Shown: positions 23,537 through 31,725, counted from the first letter of the stretch. The stretch is 64,000 nt of DNA from Chitinophaga eiseniae (GCF_900167135.1 NZ_FUWZ01000002.1:2104260-2168259), one strand, 5' to 3'. Numbers and translations are program-made. The notes: generated by a model from the letters alone, not told the origin.

Positions 23537-23800
23537 ATGACTGCTGTTTTTGTAAAACCATCATTTTTGATTCTCCAGGATATTGGCATGTCTGAACTGC
23601 TGTTGATTGCCGTTGTGGTATTACTGCTGTTCGGTGGCAAAAAGATCCCTGAACTGATGCGGGGATTAGGTAAAGGTATCCGTGAGTTTAATGACGCCAA
23701 AAACAATGTGCGCCAGGAAATTGAAGAAGGTATGAGGGAAAAGCCTGTGCAGCCCGCTACTACCGACACTAAGCCAACTGATGCTCAACACAACGCATAA
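23537..23800 (+). CDS. tatA: Twin-arginine translocase subunit TatA/TatE
   Basis: 87 residues: an N-terminal membrane helix (about 17-34, LLLIAVVVLLLFGGKKIPEL), the FGxKKIPEL hinge, an amphipathic helix (MRGLGKGIREFNDAKNN) and an acidic, Pro/Thr-rich tail. It polymerises to form the Tat pore for folded proteins. A start at codon 18 is possible, but the FLILQDIG segment before it fits relatives. A TATCTTTG at 23495-23502 is a likely -7 box. TatC is not in this window. The exported superoxide dismutase at 11.9 kb could be a client. Confidence 0.92.
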   Translation: MTAVFVKPSFLILQDIGMSELLLIAVVVLLLFGGKKIPELMRGLGKGIREFNDAKNNVRQEIEEGMREKPVQPATTDTKPTDAQHNA

Positions 23801-23850
23801 TCCGGCGTAACATAACTGTCCCTGATTTTAATATTTTAACTGATTTAGCT

Positions 23851-25296
23851 TTGACTGAATTCAGCAGTATTGCTTCTTTTCATAAAGCATTATACGCCGG
23901 CAGTACAAGCTGTACGGAACAGGTACGTGCGTATCTCGACCGGATAGCGCAGTTAAAACATTTGAATGCCTTCCTGGAAGTGTATGAGGAGGAAGCCCTG
24001 GAAAAAGCGCGGGAGCTGGATGAACGGATCAAAAACGGTCAACCGGCAGGTGCGCTGGCAGGAGTGGTGGTAGGTATTAAAGATGTGATCTGCTATAAAG
24101 GCCATCATGTAGGTGCCGCTTCCAGGATACTGGAAGGGTTTACCTCTATTTATTCGGCTACAGCCGTGGAAAGGCTGCTGGCTGCAGATGCTATTATCAT
24201 TGGTAATCTAAATTGCGATGAATTCGCGATGGGGTCTACCAATGAAAATTCGGCTTATGGGCCTACCCTGAACGCGTTGGACAATACCCGGGTACCGGGA
24301 GGCTCCTCAGGAGGCTCTGCCGTAGCGGTGCAGGCGGACCTTTGTCTGGTAAGTTTAGGCAGTGATACTGGCGGCTCTGTTCGCCAACCGGCGGATTTCT
24401 GCGGTATCATCGGGCTTAAGCCGACTTACGGCCGGATCTCCCGCCATGGCCTGCTCGCCTATGCCTCCTCTTTTGATCAGATAGGCATTTTCGGCAAGGA
24501 AATTGCTGATGTGGCGGCGGTTCTGCAGGTGATCGCAGGACCGGATGAGTTTGATAGTACAGCAGCCCAGCGGGAAGTCCCTGATTATCAGCAACACCTG
24601 TCACACAATAAAAGTTACAGGTTTGCGTATTTAAGAGATGCCCAGTACCATGAAGGATTGGATGCTGAAATGAAGGATGGCTATATAGACCTCTTTGAAA
24701 GCCTTGTAGCAGCAGGACATACCGTTACCGGTAAAGGTTTTGACTACCTTGATTATGTGGTTCCCGCCTATTATGTGCTGACAACGGCAGAAGCATCCTC
24801 CAACCTGTCCCGTTATGACGGGGTCAGATTTGGGCACCGGACCAACGAAAAAAACCTTGAACTGGTCGATTTTTACAAAAAAAACAGGTCAGAAGGGTTT
24901 GGTATAGAAGTAAAACGTCGTATATTACTCGGGACTTTTGTATTGAGTGCTGGTTATTACGACGCTTATTATACGAAAGCACAACAGGTAAGAAGAATCG
25001 TTACAGACAAGCTGAACGAGATACTGGATGAGTTCGACGCCATTTTAATGCCAACGGTGCCGTCGACAGCTTTTAAACTAGGAGAGAAGACAGAAGACCC
25101 GATCGCCATGTACCTGGCTGATATATACACGGTACTGGCAAATCTGGCAGGGGTCCCGGCCATTTCGGTGCCGTTGGGCCGGCATTCAAACGGAATGCCA
25201 TACGGTGTACAGATCATCACAAAGAAGTTTGACGAAGCGGCCTTGTTACAAATTGCTCATCAGCTGATGGCAACTGACAGGGCATCGATTGTTTAA
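23851..25296 (+). CDS. gatA: Glutamyl-tRNA(Gln)/aspartyl-tRNA(Asn) amidotransferase subunit A
   Basis: 481 residues from a TTG at 23851; no ATG is near, and this start puts the catalytic residues two positions before those of Staphylococcus aureus GatA. The amidase-signature triad is K77 (GIKDVI), cis-S152 (GGSSGGS) and S176 (DTGGSVRQP). With GatB and GatC it transamidates misacylated Glu-tRNA(Gln) using ammonia from glutamine. The rest of the signature (DNTRVPGGSSGGSAVAVQ, FCGIIGLKPTYGRISRHGL) is intact. GatB and GatC are not adjacent. The transglycosylase gene starts 10 bp downstream. Confidence 0.95.
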   Translation: MTEFSSIASFHKALYAGSTSCTEQVRAYLDRIAQLKHLNAFLEVYEEEALEKARELDERIKNGQPAGALAGVVVGIKDVICYKGHHVGAASRILEGFTSIYSATAVERLLAADAIIIGNLNCDEFAMGSTNENSAYGPTLNALDNTRVPGGSSGGSAVAVQADLCLVSLGSDTGGSVRQPADFCGIIGLKPTYGRISRHGLLAYASSFDQIGIFGKEIADVAAVLQVIAGPDEFDSTAAQREVPDYQQHLSHNKSYRFAYLRDAQYHEGLDAEMKDGYIDLFESLVAAGHTVTGKGFDYLDYVVPAYYVLTTAEASSNLSRYDGVRFGHRTNEKNLELVDFYKKNRSEGFGIEVKRRILLGTFVLSAGYYDAYYTKAQQVRRIVTDKLNEILDEFDAILMPTVPSTAFKLGEKTEDPIAMYLADIYTVLANLAGVPAISVPLGRHSNGMPYGVQIITKKFDEAALLQIAHQLMATDRASIV

Positions 25297-25306
25297 AATA
25301 AATTGT

Positions 25307-26578
25307 ATGAGAAAAATCTTTTTACTATTGCTGTTGCCAGCATTGAGTTTAGGAAGTGTGGAGGTAATGGGTAGCAACAGCGTACCTAAAGAGACGGCGT
25401 TTCCCCGGGTCTCGCCCGACACTACAGTGAAATTCCGCAAAGTACATTTGCCGAAAGACTCTGTAGTGCCTACTCCCACCACCATGGCAGTGAAGAAAGC
25501 TGCCCAGAGCCTGCCGAACACCATTCGCAGCGCTAAAGTATACGAACAGATCAACAACAACCTGGTGGCCGGTTATGTAAACAACTACGCTACCCGGTAC
25601 AGCCAGCATCTGCAGATCATGGTGGAAAAAGGTCAGCCTTATTTTGCCATGGTAGAGAAAATCTTCCGCGAACACGGTATCCCGGAAGAGATGAAATATC
25701 TCGCTGTTATCGAATCCAGCTTTAATACCAATGCACGTTCCAGGGTAGGAGCCGTTGGCGCCTGGCAGTTTATGGCCGGTACCGCCCGCATCTTCGGTCT
25801 GAACGTAGGTAAAAAAGTAGACGAACGGAAAGACTTTTACAAATCCACTATGGCTGCGGCACAGTACCTCAACAAACTGTATGAGCAGTTTGATGACTGG
25901 TTGCTGGTAGTAGCAGCTTACAACTGCGGTCCCGGTGGCGTACAACGCGCCATGAAGGCCAGCGGCCGTGAAGACTTCTGGGGTATGCAATATTTCCTGC
26001 CTGCAGAATCCCGTAACCACGTTTACAAATTCATTGCTACCGGTTATATCCTCGATCGATTCAACAATTTCTTCGGCGTGAGCGATGAACCCGGCATGCC
26101 CGTAGCAGAAAATACCGCTGCTCCTGCGGCTGCTACCACCGCTGTGGCAAGAGGCCCGCTGACAGAAGATGAGATCTTCGGTAGTGTGGAAATCAACGTG
26201 ACCGGCAAATATCGCCTGGAAGCCATCGCCAAAAAACTGGAGATGTCTGTAGCGGAATTGGACCGTTACAACCCGGGTTTTGCCAAAGCAATGGCCAGCG
26301 CTGAAAATAATTACGACCTGCGCGTCCCGAAAGAAAAAATGAAACTTTTCCTCGCGGAAAAAGACGAGATGCTGAAAGAGTCCGTTCAGATGACGCTGGA
26401 CGATAAGGCAGTAGGGGTGGACAAATCCAAGTTCCCGCCTCCGGCTAAAATGCCTGCGGCGAAAACAGCGCCTGCCAAAAAAGTGGCTACCAGCGCTAAA
26501 AAACACAGCAGCACAAAAAAATATACCGCTGCCAAAAAACACACGACCAAAAAGAAGGCCACTACCCGCAAAAGGTAG
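25307..26578 (+). CDS. MltD-like lytic transglycosylase with LysM-like region and lysine-rich tail
   Basis: 423 residues. Signal peptide (1-23), a linker, then an SLT/goose-lysozyme-like domain (about 100-260) with catalytic E136 (AVIESSFN), GAVGAWQFM and AAYNCGPGGV; this cleaves peptidoglycan, forming 1,6-anhydro-muramic ends. A degenerate LysM-type repeat (about 290-350: YRLEAIAKKLEMSVAELDRYNPG) probably binds glycan. The last 45 residues are nearly all Lys, Ala, Thr and His, like a histone H1 tail, which is unusual for this family. The gene starts 10 bp after gatA and is followed by a strong terminator. Confidence 0.9.
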   Translation: MRKIFLLLLLPALSLGSVEVMGSNSVPKETAFPRVSPDTTVKFRKVHLPKDSVVPTPTTMAVKKAAQSLPNTIRSAKVYEQINNNLVAGYVNNYATRYSQHLQIMVEKGQPYFAMVEKIFREHGIPEEMKYLAVIESSFNTNARSRVGAVGAWQFMAGTARIFGLNVGKKVDERKDFYKSTMAAAQYLNKLYEQFDDWLLVVAAYNCGPGGVQRAMKASGREDFWGMQYFLPAESRNHVYKFIATGYILDRFNNFFGVSDEPGMPVAENTAAPAAATTAVARGPLTEDEIFGSVEINVTGKYRLEAIAKKLEMSVAELDRYNPGFAKAMASAENNYDLRVPKEKMKLFLAEKDEMLKESVQMTLDDKAVGVDKSKFPPPAKMPAAKTAPAKKVATSAKKHSSTKKYTAAKKHTTKKKATTRKR

Positions 26579-26605
26579 TTCCTTCTGCTGATAAAAGAAA
26601 ATAAG

Positions 26606-26640
26606 AAACCCGTGCAGGTATTACTGCACGGGTTTTTTTA
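26606..26640 (+). terminator. Strong rho-independent terminator
   Basis: Twelve-bp perfect stem AAACCCGTGCAG/CTGCACGGGTTT around a 6-nt loop, followed by Ts. It ends the tatA/gatA/transglycosylase region and separates it from convergent pgk. Confidence 0.92.
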
Positions 26641-26787
26641 TGACTTGACCGGTTGTTTTATCAACGTGTAACCAGCAGCGTTATAGCCGTTTCACTATGC
26701 TGCCGGCAAAAGAAAAATACGGATTTGCAGGGTGGAAGTCTTTTACCTGCAAATCCGTAATGCTGTTATGTTTGATAGATATTACAA

Positions 26788-27978
26788 TCAGATGGCTGCG
26801 ATGCCGGGCAGTACCTTGCCTTCGAAGAACTCCAGCATGGCGCCGCCGCCGGTAGACACGTAGCTTACCCTGTCGGCCAGTCCGAACTGGTTAACCGCCG
26901 CTACAGAGTCACCGCCACCTACGAGGGAGAACGCTCCCTGGGCGGTGGCCAGCACGATGGCGTCCGCAACGCCTTTGGTGCCTTTCTGGAATGCTTCCAT
27001 TTCGAAGACGCCCATAGGACCGTTCCAGAGGATGGTTTTGGAGGCCTGGATGGTTTCGCTGAAGAGCGCTACGGAAGCAGGTCCGATATCGAGGCCCATC
27101 CATCCGGCGGGAATGTTATCGTTGGACACCACCTGTGTAGCAGCGTCGGCAGCGAATTTGTCCGCCGCAACGGAATCTACCGGCAGGACGAGCTGAACGC
27201 CTTTGGTGCGGGCTTTCTCCAGCAGTTCATTGGCGAGGTCCAGTTTATCATTTTCACAGAGGGAGTTGCCTATTTCCTTGCCTTGTGCTTTGAGGAAGGT
27301 ATAAGCCATGCCGCCGCCGATAATGATGTTATTGGCGCGGTCCATCAGTGTTTCGATGATCAGTATTTTATCGCTCACTTTAGCGCCGCCGAGGATGGCG
27401 GTGAAAGGGGCGGTAGCGTTGTTCAGCACTTTCTCTGCGTTGGACACTTCTGCTTCCATGAGGAGGCCGAACATACGGTCAGGTTGCGCGAAGAACTGAG
27501 CGATCACAGCAGTGGAGGCATGTGCGCGGTGGGCGGTGCCGAAGGCGTCGTTGACATATACGTTGCCCAGTTTGGCCAGCTGTTCAGCGAAGGAGGCATC
27601 GCCTTTCTCTTCCGCCTTATGGAAACGCAGGTTTTCCAGCAGGAGCACTTCACCCATTTGCAGGTCGGCAGCGGCTTTTTCGGCTACGGGGCCGGTGCAG
27701 TCTTCTGCAAATTTAACGGTGGCGCCGTCCAGCAGGGAGATGAGGTGATATACGAGGTGTCTTAAAGAGTATTTATCAGTAGGACCATCTTTCGGGCGGC
27801 CAAGGTGGGACATCAGGATGACAGCGCCGCCATCTTTGAGGATTTTTTTGATGGTGGGAACGGCAGCGCGCATGCGGGTGTCGTCCGTAATCTCGAACTT
27901 ATCGTTCAGGGGAACGTTGAAATCCACGCGGACCAGGGCTTTGCGGCCATTGAAGTTATAGTCGGAGAATTTGCTCAT
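26788..27978 (-). CDS. pgk: Phosphoglycerate kinase
   Basis: 396 residues, normal length. Catalyses 1,3-bisphosphoglycerate + ADP to 3-phosphoglycerate + ATP. Signatures: RVDFNVPLND near the N-terminus, LMSHLGRPKDGP, LLENLRFHKAEEKGD, NDAFGTAHRAHAS, ILGGAKVSDKI, WNGPMGVFEMEAF and the C-terminal GGGDSVAAVNQFG and STGGGAMLEFFEG. It lies downstream of gapA on the same strand (162-bp gap), so the two consecutive lower-glycolysis steps are linked. The gap holds a terminator and a second hairpin that may set the pgk/gapA ratio. Confidence 0.97.
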   Translation of the reverse strand: MSKFSDYNFNGRKALVRVDFNVPLNDKFEITDDTRMRAAVPTIKKILKDGGAVILMSHLGRPKDGPTDKYSLRHLVYHLISLLDGATVKFAEDCTGPVAEKAAADLQMGEVLLLENLRFHKAEEKGDASFAEQLAKLGNVYVNDAFGTAHRAHASTAVIAQFFAQPDRMFGLLMEAEVSNAEKVLNNATAPFTAILGGAKVSDKILIIETLMDRANNIIIGGGMAYTFLKAQGKEIGNSLCENDKLDLANELLEKARTKGVQLVLPVDSVAADKFAADAATQVVSNDNIPAGWMGLDIGPASVALFSETIQASKTILWNGPMGVFEMEAFQKGTKGVADAIVLATAQGAFSLVGGGDSVAAVNQFGLADRVSYVSTGGGAMLEFFEGKVLPGIAAI

Positions 27979-28010
27979 ATGTAGCGATTTAAGAGAAAGG
28001 ATTTAGCCAT

Positions 28011-28095
28011 AAAAAAAACCGCGGGCCAACAGCACAAAGCGAGTTTCAACCAAAATGATCTGGCCTGGCTGCTGCTATGGTGTAGTTGTTCCGCG
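28011..28095 (-). promoter_or_regulatory. Leader hairpin before pgk (possible attenuator)
   Basis: On the minus strand, CCGCGG-AA-CAAC near 28094 can pair with GTTG-GC-CCGCGG near 28015, directly followed by eight Ts and then, about 30 nt later, the pgk start. The loop is long (about 60 nt), so folding is uncertain; it could attenuate read-through from gapA. Confidence 0.4.
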
Positions 28096-28101
28096 GAATG
28101 T

Positions 28102-28134
28102 AAAAAGTATCCCGGCAGTGGCTGCCGGGGATAC
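28102..28134 (-). terminator. Rho-independent terminator after gapA
   Basis: On the minus strand, GTATCCCCGGCAG pairs with CTGCCGGGATAC around a 3-nt loop, followed by TTTTTA. It begins 6 bp after the gapA stop. Confidence 0.85.
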
Positions 28135-28140
28135 GATTGA

Positions 28141-29157
28141 TTATTTGCTGATCAGGCCGGCGAAGTACTTCACAGTACGAACCAGCTGAGATACGTAGCT
28201 CATTTCGTTGTCGTACCAGGACACGGTTTTAACCAGCTGGTGATCACCAACGGTCATTACTTTTGTCTGGGTAGCGTCGAACAGGGAACCGTAGTGGATA
28301 CCGATGATGTCGGAGCTTACGATTTCGTCTTCGGTGTAACCGAAAGATTCGTTGGAAGCTGCTTTCATCGCTGCATTCACTTCTTCTGCTGTTACTTTTT
28401 TGCCGAGGATGGTAGTCAGCTCCGTGAGAGAGCCGGTGATGGTAGGTACACGCTGTGCGTTACCGTCCAGTTTGCCTTTCAGTTCAGGCAGTACCAGGCC
28501 GATTGCTTTTGCAGCGCCGGTGCTGTTCGGAACGATGTTGGCGGCAGCAGCGCGGGCACGGCGCAGGTCACCTTTCGGATGCGGGGCATCGAGGGTGTTC
28601 TGGTCGTTGGTGTAAGCGTGTACGGTGGTCATCAGGCCGGTAACGATACCGTATTTGTCCTGCAGCACTTTGGCCATAGGAGCCAGGCAGTTGGTGGTGC
28701 AGGATGCGCAGGAGATCACGGTTTCGCTGCCATCCAGCAGTTCGTGGTTTACGTTGAACACGATGGTTTTCAGATCACCGGTAGCAGGAGCGGAAATTAC
28801 GACTCTTTTAGCGCCAGCAGTGATGTGCGCAGCAGCTTTGTCTTTATCAGCAAAGAAGCCGGTGCACTCAATTACTACGTCAACGTCGTGTTCTTTCCAG
28901 GGAATTTGAGACGGGTCTCTTTGTGCATATATCTTCACATCTTCGCCGTTCACATTAATTGCGTTCTCGGAATGTTTAACTTCTGCATCAAACCTACCCT
29001 GCGCTGAATCATATTTCAGCAAATGCGCCAGCACGGTTGGGCTGGTAAGGTCATTGATAGCTACCACATCAATGCCGGGCATTTTGTAAATCTGGCGGTA
29101 TACCAAACGACCGATACGGCCGAATCCATTAATACCAATTTTGAGAGTAGTTCCCAT
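28141..29157 (-). CDS. gapA: Glyceraldehyde-3-phosphate dehydrogenase, type I
   Basis: 338 residues from the ATG at 29157; the frame is open 22 codons further, but family members start at the KIGINGFGRIGR strand. NAD-binding GxGxxG is residues 9-15, catalytic C153 lies in SCASCTTNCLAP, and SLTELTT and the C-terminal WYDNEMSYVSQLVRTVKYF are complete. It converts glyceraldehyde-3-phosphate to 1,3-bisphosphoglycerate, the substrate of the pgk product encoded next. Minus-strand promoter at 29193-29223. Confidence 0.97.
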   Translation of the reverse strand: MGTTLKIGINGFGRIGRLVYRQIYKMPGIDVVAINDLTSPTVLAHLLKYDSAQGRFDAEVKHSENAINVNGEDVKIYAQRDPSQIPWKEHDVDVVIECTGFFADKDKAAAHITAGAKRVVISAPATGDLKTIVFNVNHELLDGSETVISCASCTTNCLAPMAKVLQDKYGIVTGLMTTVHAYTNDQNTLDAPHPKGDLRRARAAAANIVPNSTGAAKAIGLVLPELKGKLDGNAQRVPTITGSLTELTTILGKKVTAEEVNAAMKAASNESFGYTEDEIVSSDIIGIHYGSLFDATQTKVMTVGDHQLVKTVSWYDNEMSYVSQLVRTVKYFAGLISK

Positions 29158-29192
29158 TTTTTGTCGTGATTTGAGTATGAAAAAATCGAGAG

Positions 29193-29223
29193 CGAATTTA
29201 CAATCAATGCGTTTATTAATCAA
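29193..29223 (-). promoter_or_regulatory. Probable promoter of gapA
   Basis: On the minus strand TTGA, a 19-nt spacer and TAAATTCG (one mismatch to TAnnTTTG), about 36 bp before the gapA ATG. Confidence 0.4.
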
Positions 29224-29249
29224 TATAAATTTGAGTTATCAAAAATTTT

Positions 29250-29280
29250 TTTGGAAATATAAAACAATAATGTACTTTTG
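29250..29280 (+). promoter_or_regulatory. Promoter of the first tRNA-Glu
   Basis: TTTG at 29250-29253, a 19-nt spacer, TACTTTTG at 29273-29280, 17 bp before the tRNA. It overlaps the region of the divergent gapA promoter. Confidence 0.82.
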
Positions 29281-29297
29281 CAATCCCAAAACGATAC

Positions 29298-29369
29298 GCC
29301 GCGTTGGTCAAGGGGTTAAGACGCCTCCCTTTCACGGAGGAATCACGGGTTCGATTCCCGTACGTGGTA
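29298..29369 (+). tRNA. tRNA-Glu (TTC anticodon), copy 1
   Basis: 72-nt cloverleaf: acceptor GCCGCGT/ACGTGGT, D arm GTC/GAC with AAGGGGTTAA loop, anticodon stem CCTCC/GGAGG with loop CTTTCAC (TTC), T stem ACGGG/CCCGT with loop TTCGATT, discriminator A, CCA not encoded. The first acceptor pair is G1-U72 and pair 4-69 is also G-U, which is unusual. Sequence identical to the copy at 31161. Confidence 0.95.
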
Positions 29370-29377
29370 CGAAGTAA

Positions 29378-29407
29378 AGCTGACAGATCATCTGTCAGCT
29401 TTTTTTG
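29378..29407 (+). terminator. Terminator after tRNA-Glu copy 1
   Basis: Ten-bp perfect stem AGCTGACAGA/TCTGTCAGCT around TCA, followed by six Ts. Confidence 0.9.
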
Positions 29408-29603
29408 TTTTATCCCATTTTCTATTTTTTATATTGATTATCAATTCATTAGAAAGATGCCTTCCGATAGTGGCCTGACTCGGAAAGTTCCTGCAACCGC
29501 CATACCCATACCAACAGGACGTTGCCACTGTGTTTTTTGTTGACCTCCATCCGCTGATCTATATTTAGAGGATTATCTGCCATCTTTATTTTAATATCGA
29601 TTT

Positions 29604-30277
29604 ATGCCCCGATATCGGTTCCCCTTCCTCATGATGCTACTGCCGGCATTTATACAGAAAATACATTGACTCGGTTTTTAAGGCGATTAAAAATGCCAAC
29701 ATCCGCCATCTGATCATTGATCTCCGGAATCATCCGGGAGGAGATAATCTGCGATTATCTTATTTCCTGTTTTGCGTCCAAACCTTTTCGATGGAACGCT
29801 GATTTTACACTCCGGACCGGTGTTATCCTGAAACGCGAAACCCGGAAACAAAAGGATACCGCCAACGATTATTCCCGTGCCATTCTGCAACATTCAGACG
29901 GGGAAGTATACCGGTATGATTTGCCCGCTCAACAGCCGAAGGCTGTCTCGCAAAGATTTAATGGCGGGGTATATGTGCTGGTAAACCGTCAGACATAATC
30001 CATGGCTGCGGTGGGCGCCGCATTAATACAGGACTATGGGTTTGGCAAAATTGTGAGAGAGGAAACGGGTGATATGCCTACGTTGTATGCGTCGCAATTT
30101 TCGTTTCAGTTGCCCCGGACGAAGATGGTTGTTAAAGTGCCCAAAAGATATATTGTCCGGCCCAACAAGAGTGAAAAGCCAGAGGGGGTGCGTCCTGATA
30201 TTATATTGCAAGACCATTTGCTGGATGATACAGACGAAGTACTGCCGGTATTGCTACGGACCCTGACTAAAAAATAA
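29604..30277 (+). pseudogene. Degenerate S41-family (tail-specific) peptidase
   Basis: Remnants of one gene in three frames. An ATG at 29604 opens a signal-peptide-like stretch (MPRYRFPFLMMLLPAF) that soon stops; about 29665-29790, in a second frame, encodes YIDSVFKAIKNANIRHLIIDLRNHPGGDN, the conserved core strand of S41 peptidases; a third frame from about 29770 gives RFNGGVYVLVNRQT, a TAA at 29996-29998, then S-MAAVGAALIQDYGFG...EETGDMP to 30277. The stop falls just before the Ser expected to be the nucleophile. So there are a large N-terminal deletion, a frameshift and a nonsense mutation. The 234 bp between the tRNA-Glu copy 1 and 29604 hold only its terminator. Confidence 0.78.
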
Positions 30278-30361
30278 GTGCGCAGCCTGCTGAAAAATAC
30301 TGAGGGGACCCTGCATAAAAATGCTATTTTTAATAGCACATACCTCAAATCCGCAAATCTT

Positions 30362-31045
30362 ATGGCAAAACGGAGAAAGCTTAATGATGTCATCCGTCTC
30401 TATCCTTTACAGCGCAGTATGATCAGCCTGGGGCTGACGGCACTTGTGTGGACAATATTGAGGGTATGTCACGTTCCCATCAGTCCATTGGTGCTTTCCG
30501 TGCTTTTATGGGATGTTTTCGCCCTTTCCTATATCAGCATCGCCTGGCTGGTGTTTGTGTGGCGGAAGGTGCCTGAAATTCGCGCGTGGGCCCGGGAAGA
30601 TGACGGCGGACGTACATTCGTGACCATCTTCCTCCTGGTGTCTTCTTTTGCGAGTATGATCATTGTTGCGTTGCTGATGGTGTCTGACGAGCCGGAGAAA
30701 CCGGGTATTTACCTGCCGGTGGCTATTGTTGGCATCTTATCTTCCTGGGCGCTGGTACATACCACCTACAGCTTTCACTACGCGCATCTGTTTTACGACG
30801 ATGATGTGAATGACAGCAGCCGTCATGCTGGCGGACTGGATTTTCCGCAGGAGAAATATCCCGACTATGTGGACTTCGCTTATTTCTCTTTTGTGATCGG
30901 TATGACTTTCCAGGTTTCGGATGTGGAGATCAGCAGTCGCGCTATCCGGCGCACCGTGCTGATACATGGATTGTTGTCTTATCTGCTCAATACTTTTGTG
31001 ATGGCATTGACGATCAACCTGATCGCGGGCCTGATTCACCGATGA
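30362..31045 (+). CDS. DUF1345-family membrane protein
   Basis: 227 residues from the ATG at 30362; the open frame starts further up but the ATG fits the family. Five or six membrane helices with the DUF1345 signatures: HTTYSFHYAHLFY, the GGLDFPQEKYPDYVDFAYFSFVIGMTFQVSDVEISS segment and a final RRTVLIHGLLSYLLNTFVMALTINL. The role is unknown; the family is a predicted inner-membrane protein. It lies between the peptidase remnant and the second tRNA-Glu, so the region between the two identical tRNA genes carries one intact and one dead gene. Confidence 0.85.
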   Translation: MAKRRKLNDVIRLYPLQRSMISLGLTALVWTILRVCHVPISPLVLSVLLWDVFALSYISIAWLVFVWRKVPEIRAWAREDDGGRTFVTIFLLVSSFASMIIVALLMVSDEPEKPGIYLPVAIVGILSSWALVHTTYSFHYAHLFYDDDVNDSSRHAGGLDFPQEKYPDYVDFAYFSFVIGMTFQVSDVEISSRAIRRTVLIHGLLSYLLNTFVMALTINLIAGLIHR

Positions 31046-31112
31046 AGTGCTCCATAAAAAAGCAACTCTTTATCATGTCAAACATCTCCCGAAAAATAAA
31101 TTAAAAAAAAAT

Positions 31113-31142
31113 TTTGTGATGTAAAACTATTCCCTATCTTTG
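31113..31142 (+). promoter_or_regulatory. Promoter of the second tRNA-Glu
   Basis: TTTG at 31113-31116, an 18-nt spacer, TATCTTTG at 31135-31142. The downstream GCAATCCCAAAACG is the same as after the first copy's promoter. Confidence 0.78.
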
Positions 31143-31160
31143 CAATCCCAAAACGGAAAT

Positions 31161-31232
31161 GCCGCGTTGGTCAAGGGGTTAAGACGCCTCCCTTTCACGG
31201 AGGAATCACGGGTTCGATTCCCGTACGTGGTA
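31161..31232 (+). tRNA. tRNA-Glu (TTC anticodon), copy 2
   Basis: Identical over all 72 nt to the copy at 29298-29369, including the G1-U72 and G4-U69 pairs. It has its own promoter and terminator, and the flanking DNA beyond the leader differs, so it is a separate transcription unit. Confidence 0.95.
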
Positions 31233-31242
31233 CAAGAGCTGA

Positions 31243-31269
31243 AGGCTCCTCATGACGAGGAGCCTTTTT
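31243..31269 (+). terminator. Terminator after tRNA-Glu copy 2
   Basis: Nine-bp perfect stem AGGCTCCTC/GAGGAGCCT followed by TTTTC. Confidence 0.88.
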
Positions 31270-31406
31270 CTTTTGCGCTGATTTCACTACTACACTAACC
31301 TCCTGTTCCTTTTTCTAAACCCTCCGTACCCGCCGGGTTTCCACTGTTACTGCAGGTCTTGTGCAGCACTACCGTGTATATTTATCGTTCATTAAACCAT
31401 CCTGTT

Positions 31407-31595
31407 ATGAAAAAGAAAAACATTGACCTGCAGAAAAAAGTCGGCCTGAAAAAAGTAGCGCTGGCGTATTTGAACGTTGAACAGCAAAACGATGTTCGCG
31501 GTGGTGGCCGGGCTATCAACACCAGATGTAATGGATGTGACAGTTACGACCCTTCCTGCCCATCCATGGCACGTCCCACTAAGATATGTAAGTGA
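31407..31595 (+). CDS. Putative GG-leader RiPP (class I lanthipeptide-like) precursor peptide
   Basis: 62 residues from the ATG at 31407; an upstream extension is unlikely. The N-terminal half is a Lys-rich amphipathic leader (KKKNIDLQKKVGLKKVALAYLN) ending in a double-glycine-like VRGGG at about 32-35. The remaining 27-residue core holds four Cys (CNGC, PSC, ICK) plus Ser and Thr. This is the layout of the GG-type natural-product precursors common in Bacteroidota, in which leader cleavage follows the GG. No maturase, radical SAM enzyme, peptidase or ABC exporter gene is adjacent, so it would have to be served in trans, or it may be an orphan. Dedicated function unproven. Confidence 0.65.
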   Translation: MKKKNIDLQKKVGLKKVALAYLNVEQQNDVRGGGRAINTRCNGCDSYDPSCPSMARPTKICK

Positions 31596-31668
31596 TCAAC
31601 AGTTTTAGTTTAATTTGTAAGTCGGAATTAACATGGTTTAGTATCTTCTGACTGCAGTCTTTTGCTGA

Positions 31669-31709
31669 AATAGTAGTGGCAGATGCATGGAAGCGCTGCC
31701 ACTACTATT
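31669..31709 (+). terminator. Hairpin after the RiPP-like gene
   Basis: A perfect 14-bp stem AATAGTAGTGGCAG/CTGCCACTACTATT around a 13-nt loop, without a U-tract. It lies 16 bp before the VOC gene and could be a terminator or a leader structure. Confidence 0.6.
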
Positions 31710-31725
31710 CACATAAACAAACAGG

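Noticed and set aside
25349..26542. 397-codon minus-strand open frame
   Set aside because: Antisense to the lytic transglycosylase; Phe/His-rich shadow of the Lys/Ala-coding strand.
29141..29377. 78-codon plus-strand frame
   Set aside because: It runs through the gapA 5' region and tRNA-Glu; not a protein gene.
29298..31232. Integrated element between tRNA att sites
   Set aside because: The tRNA copies are complete genes with own promoters; no integrase, and the content is ordinary chromosomal families.
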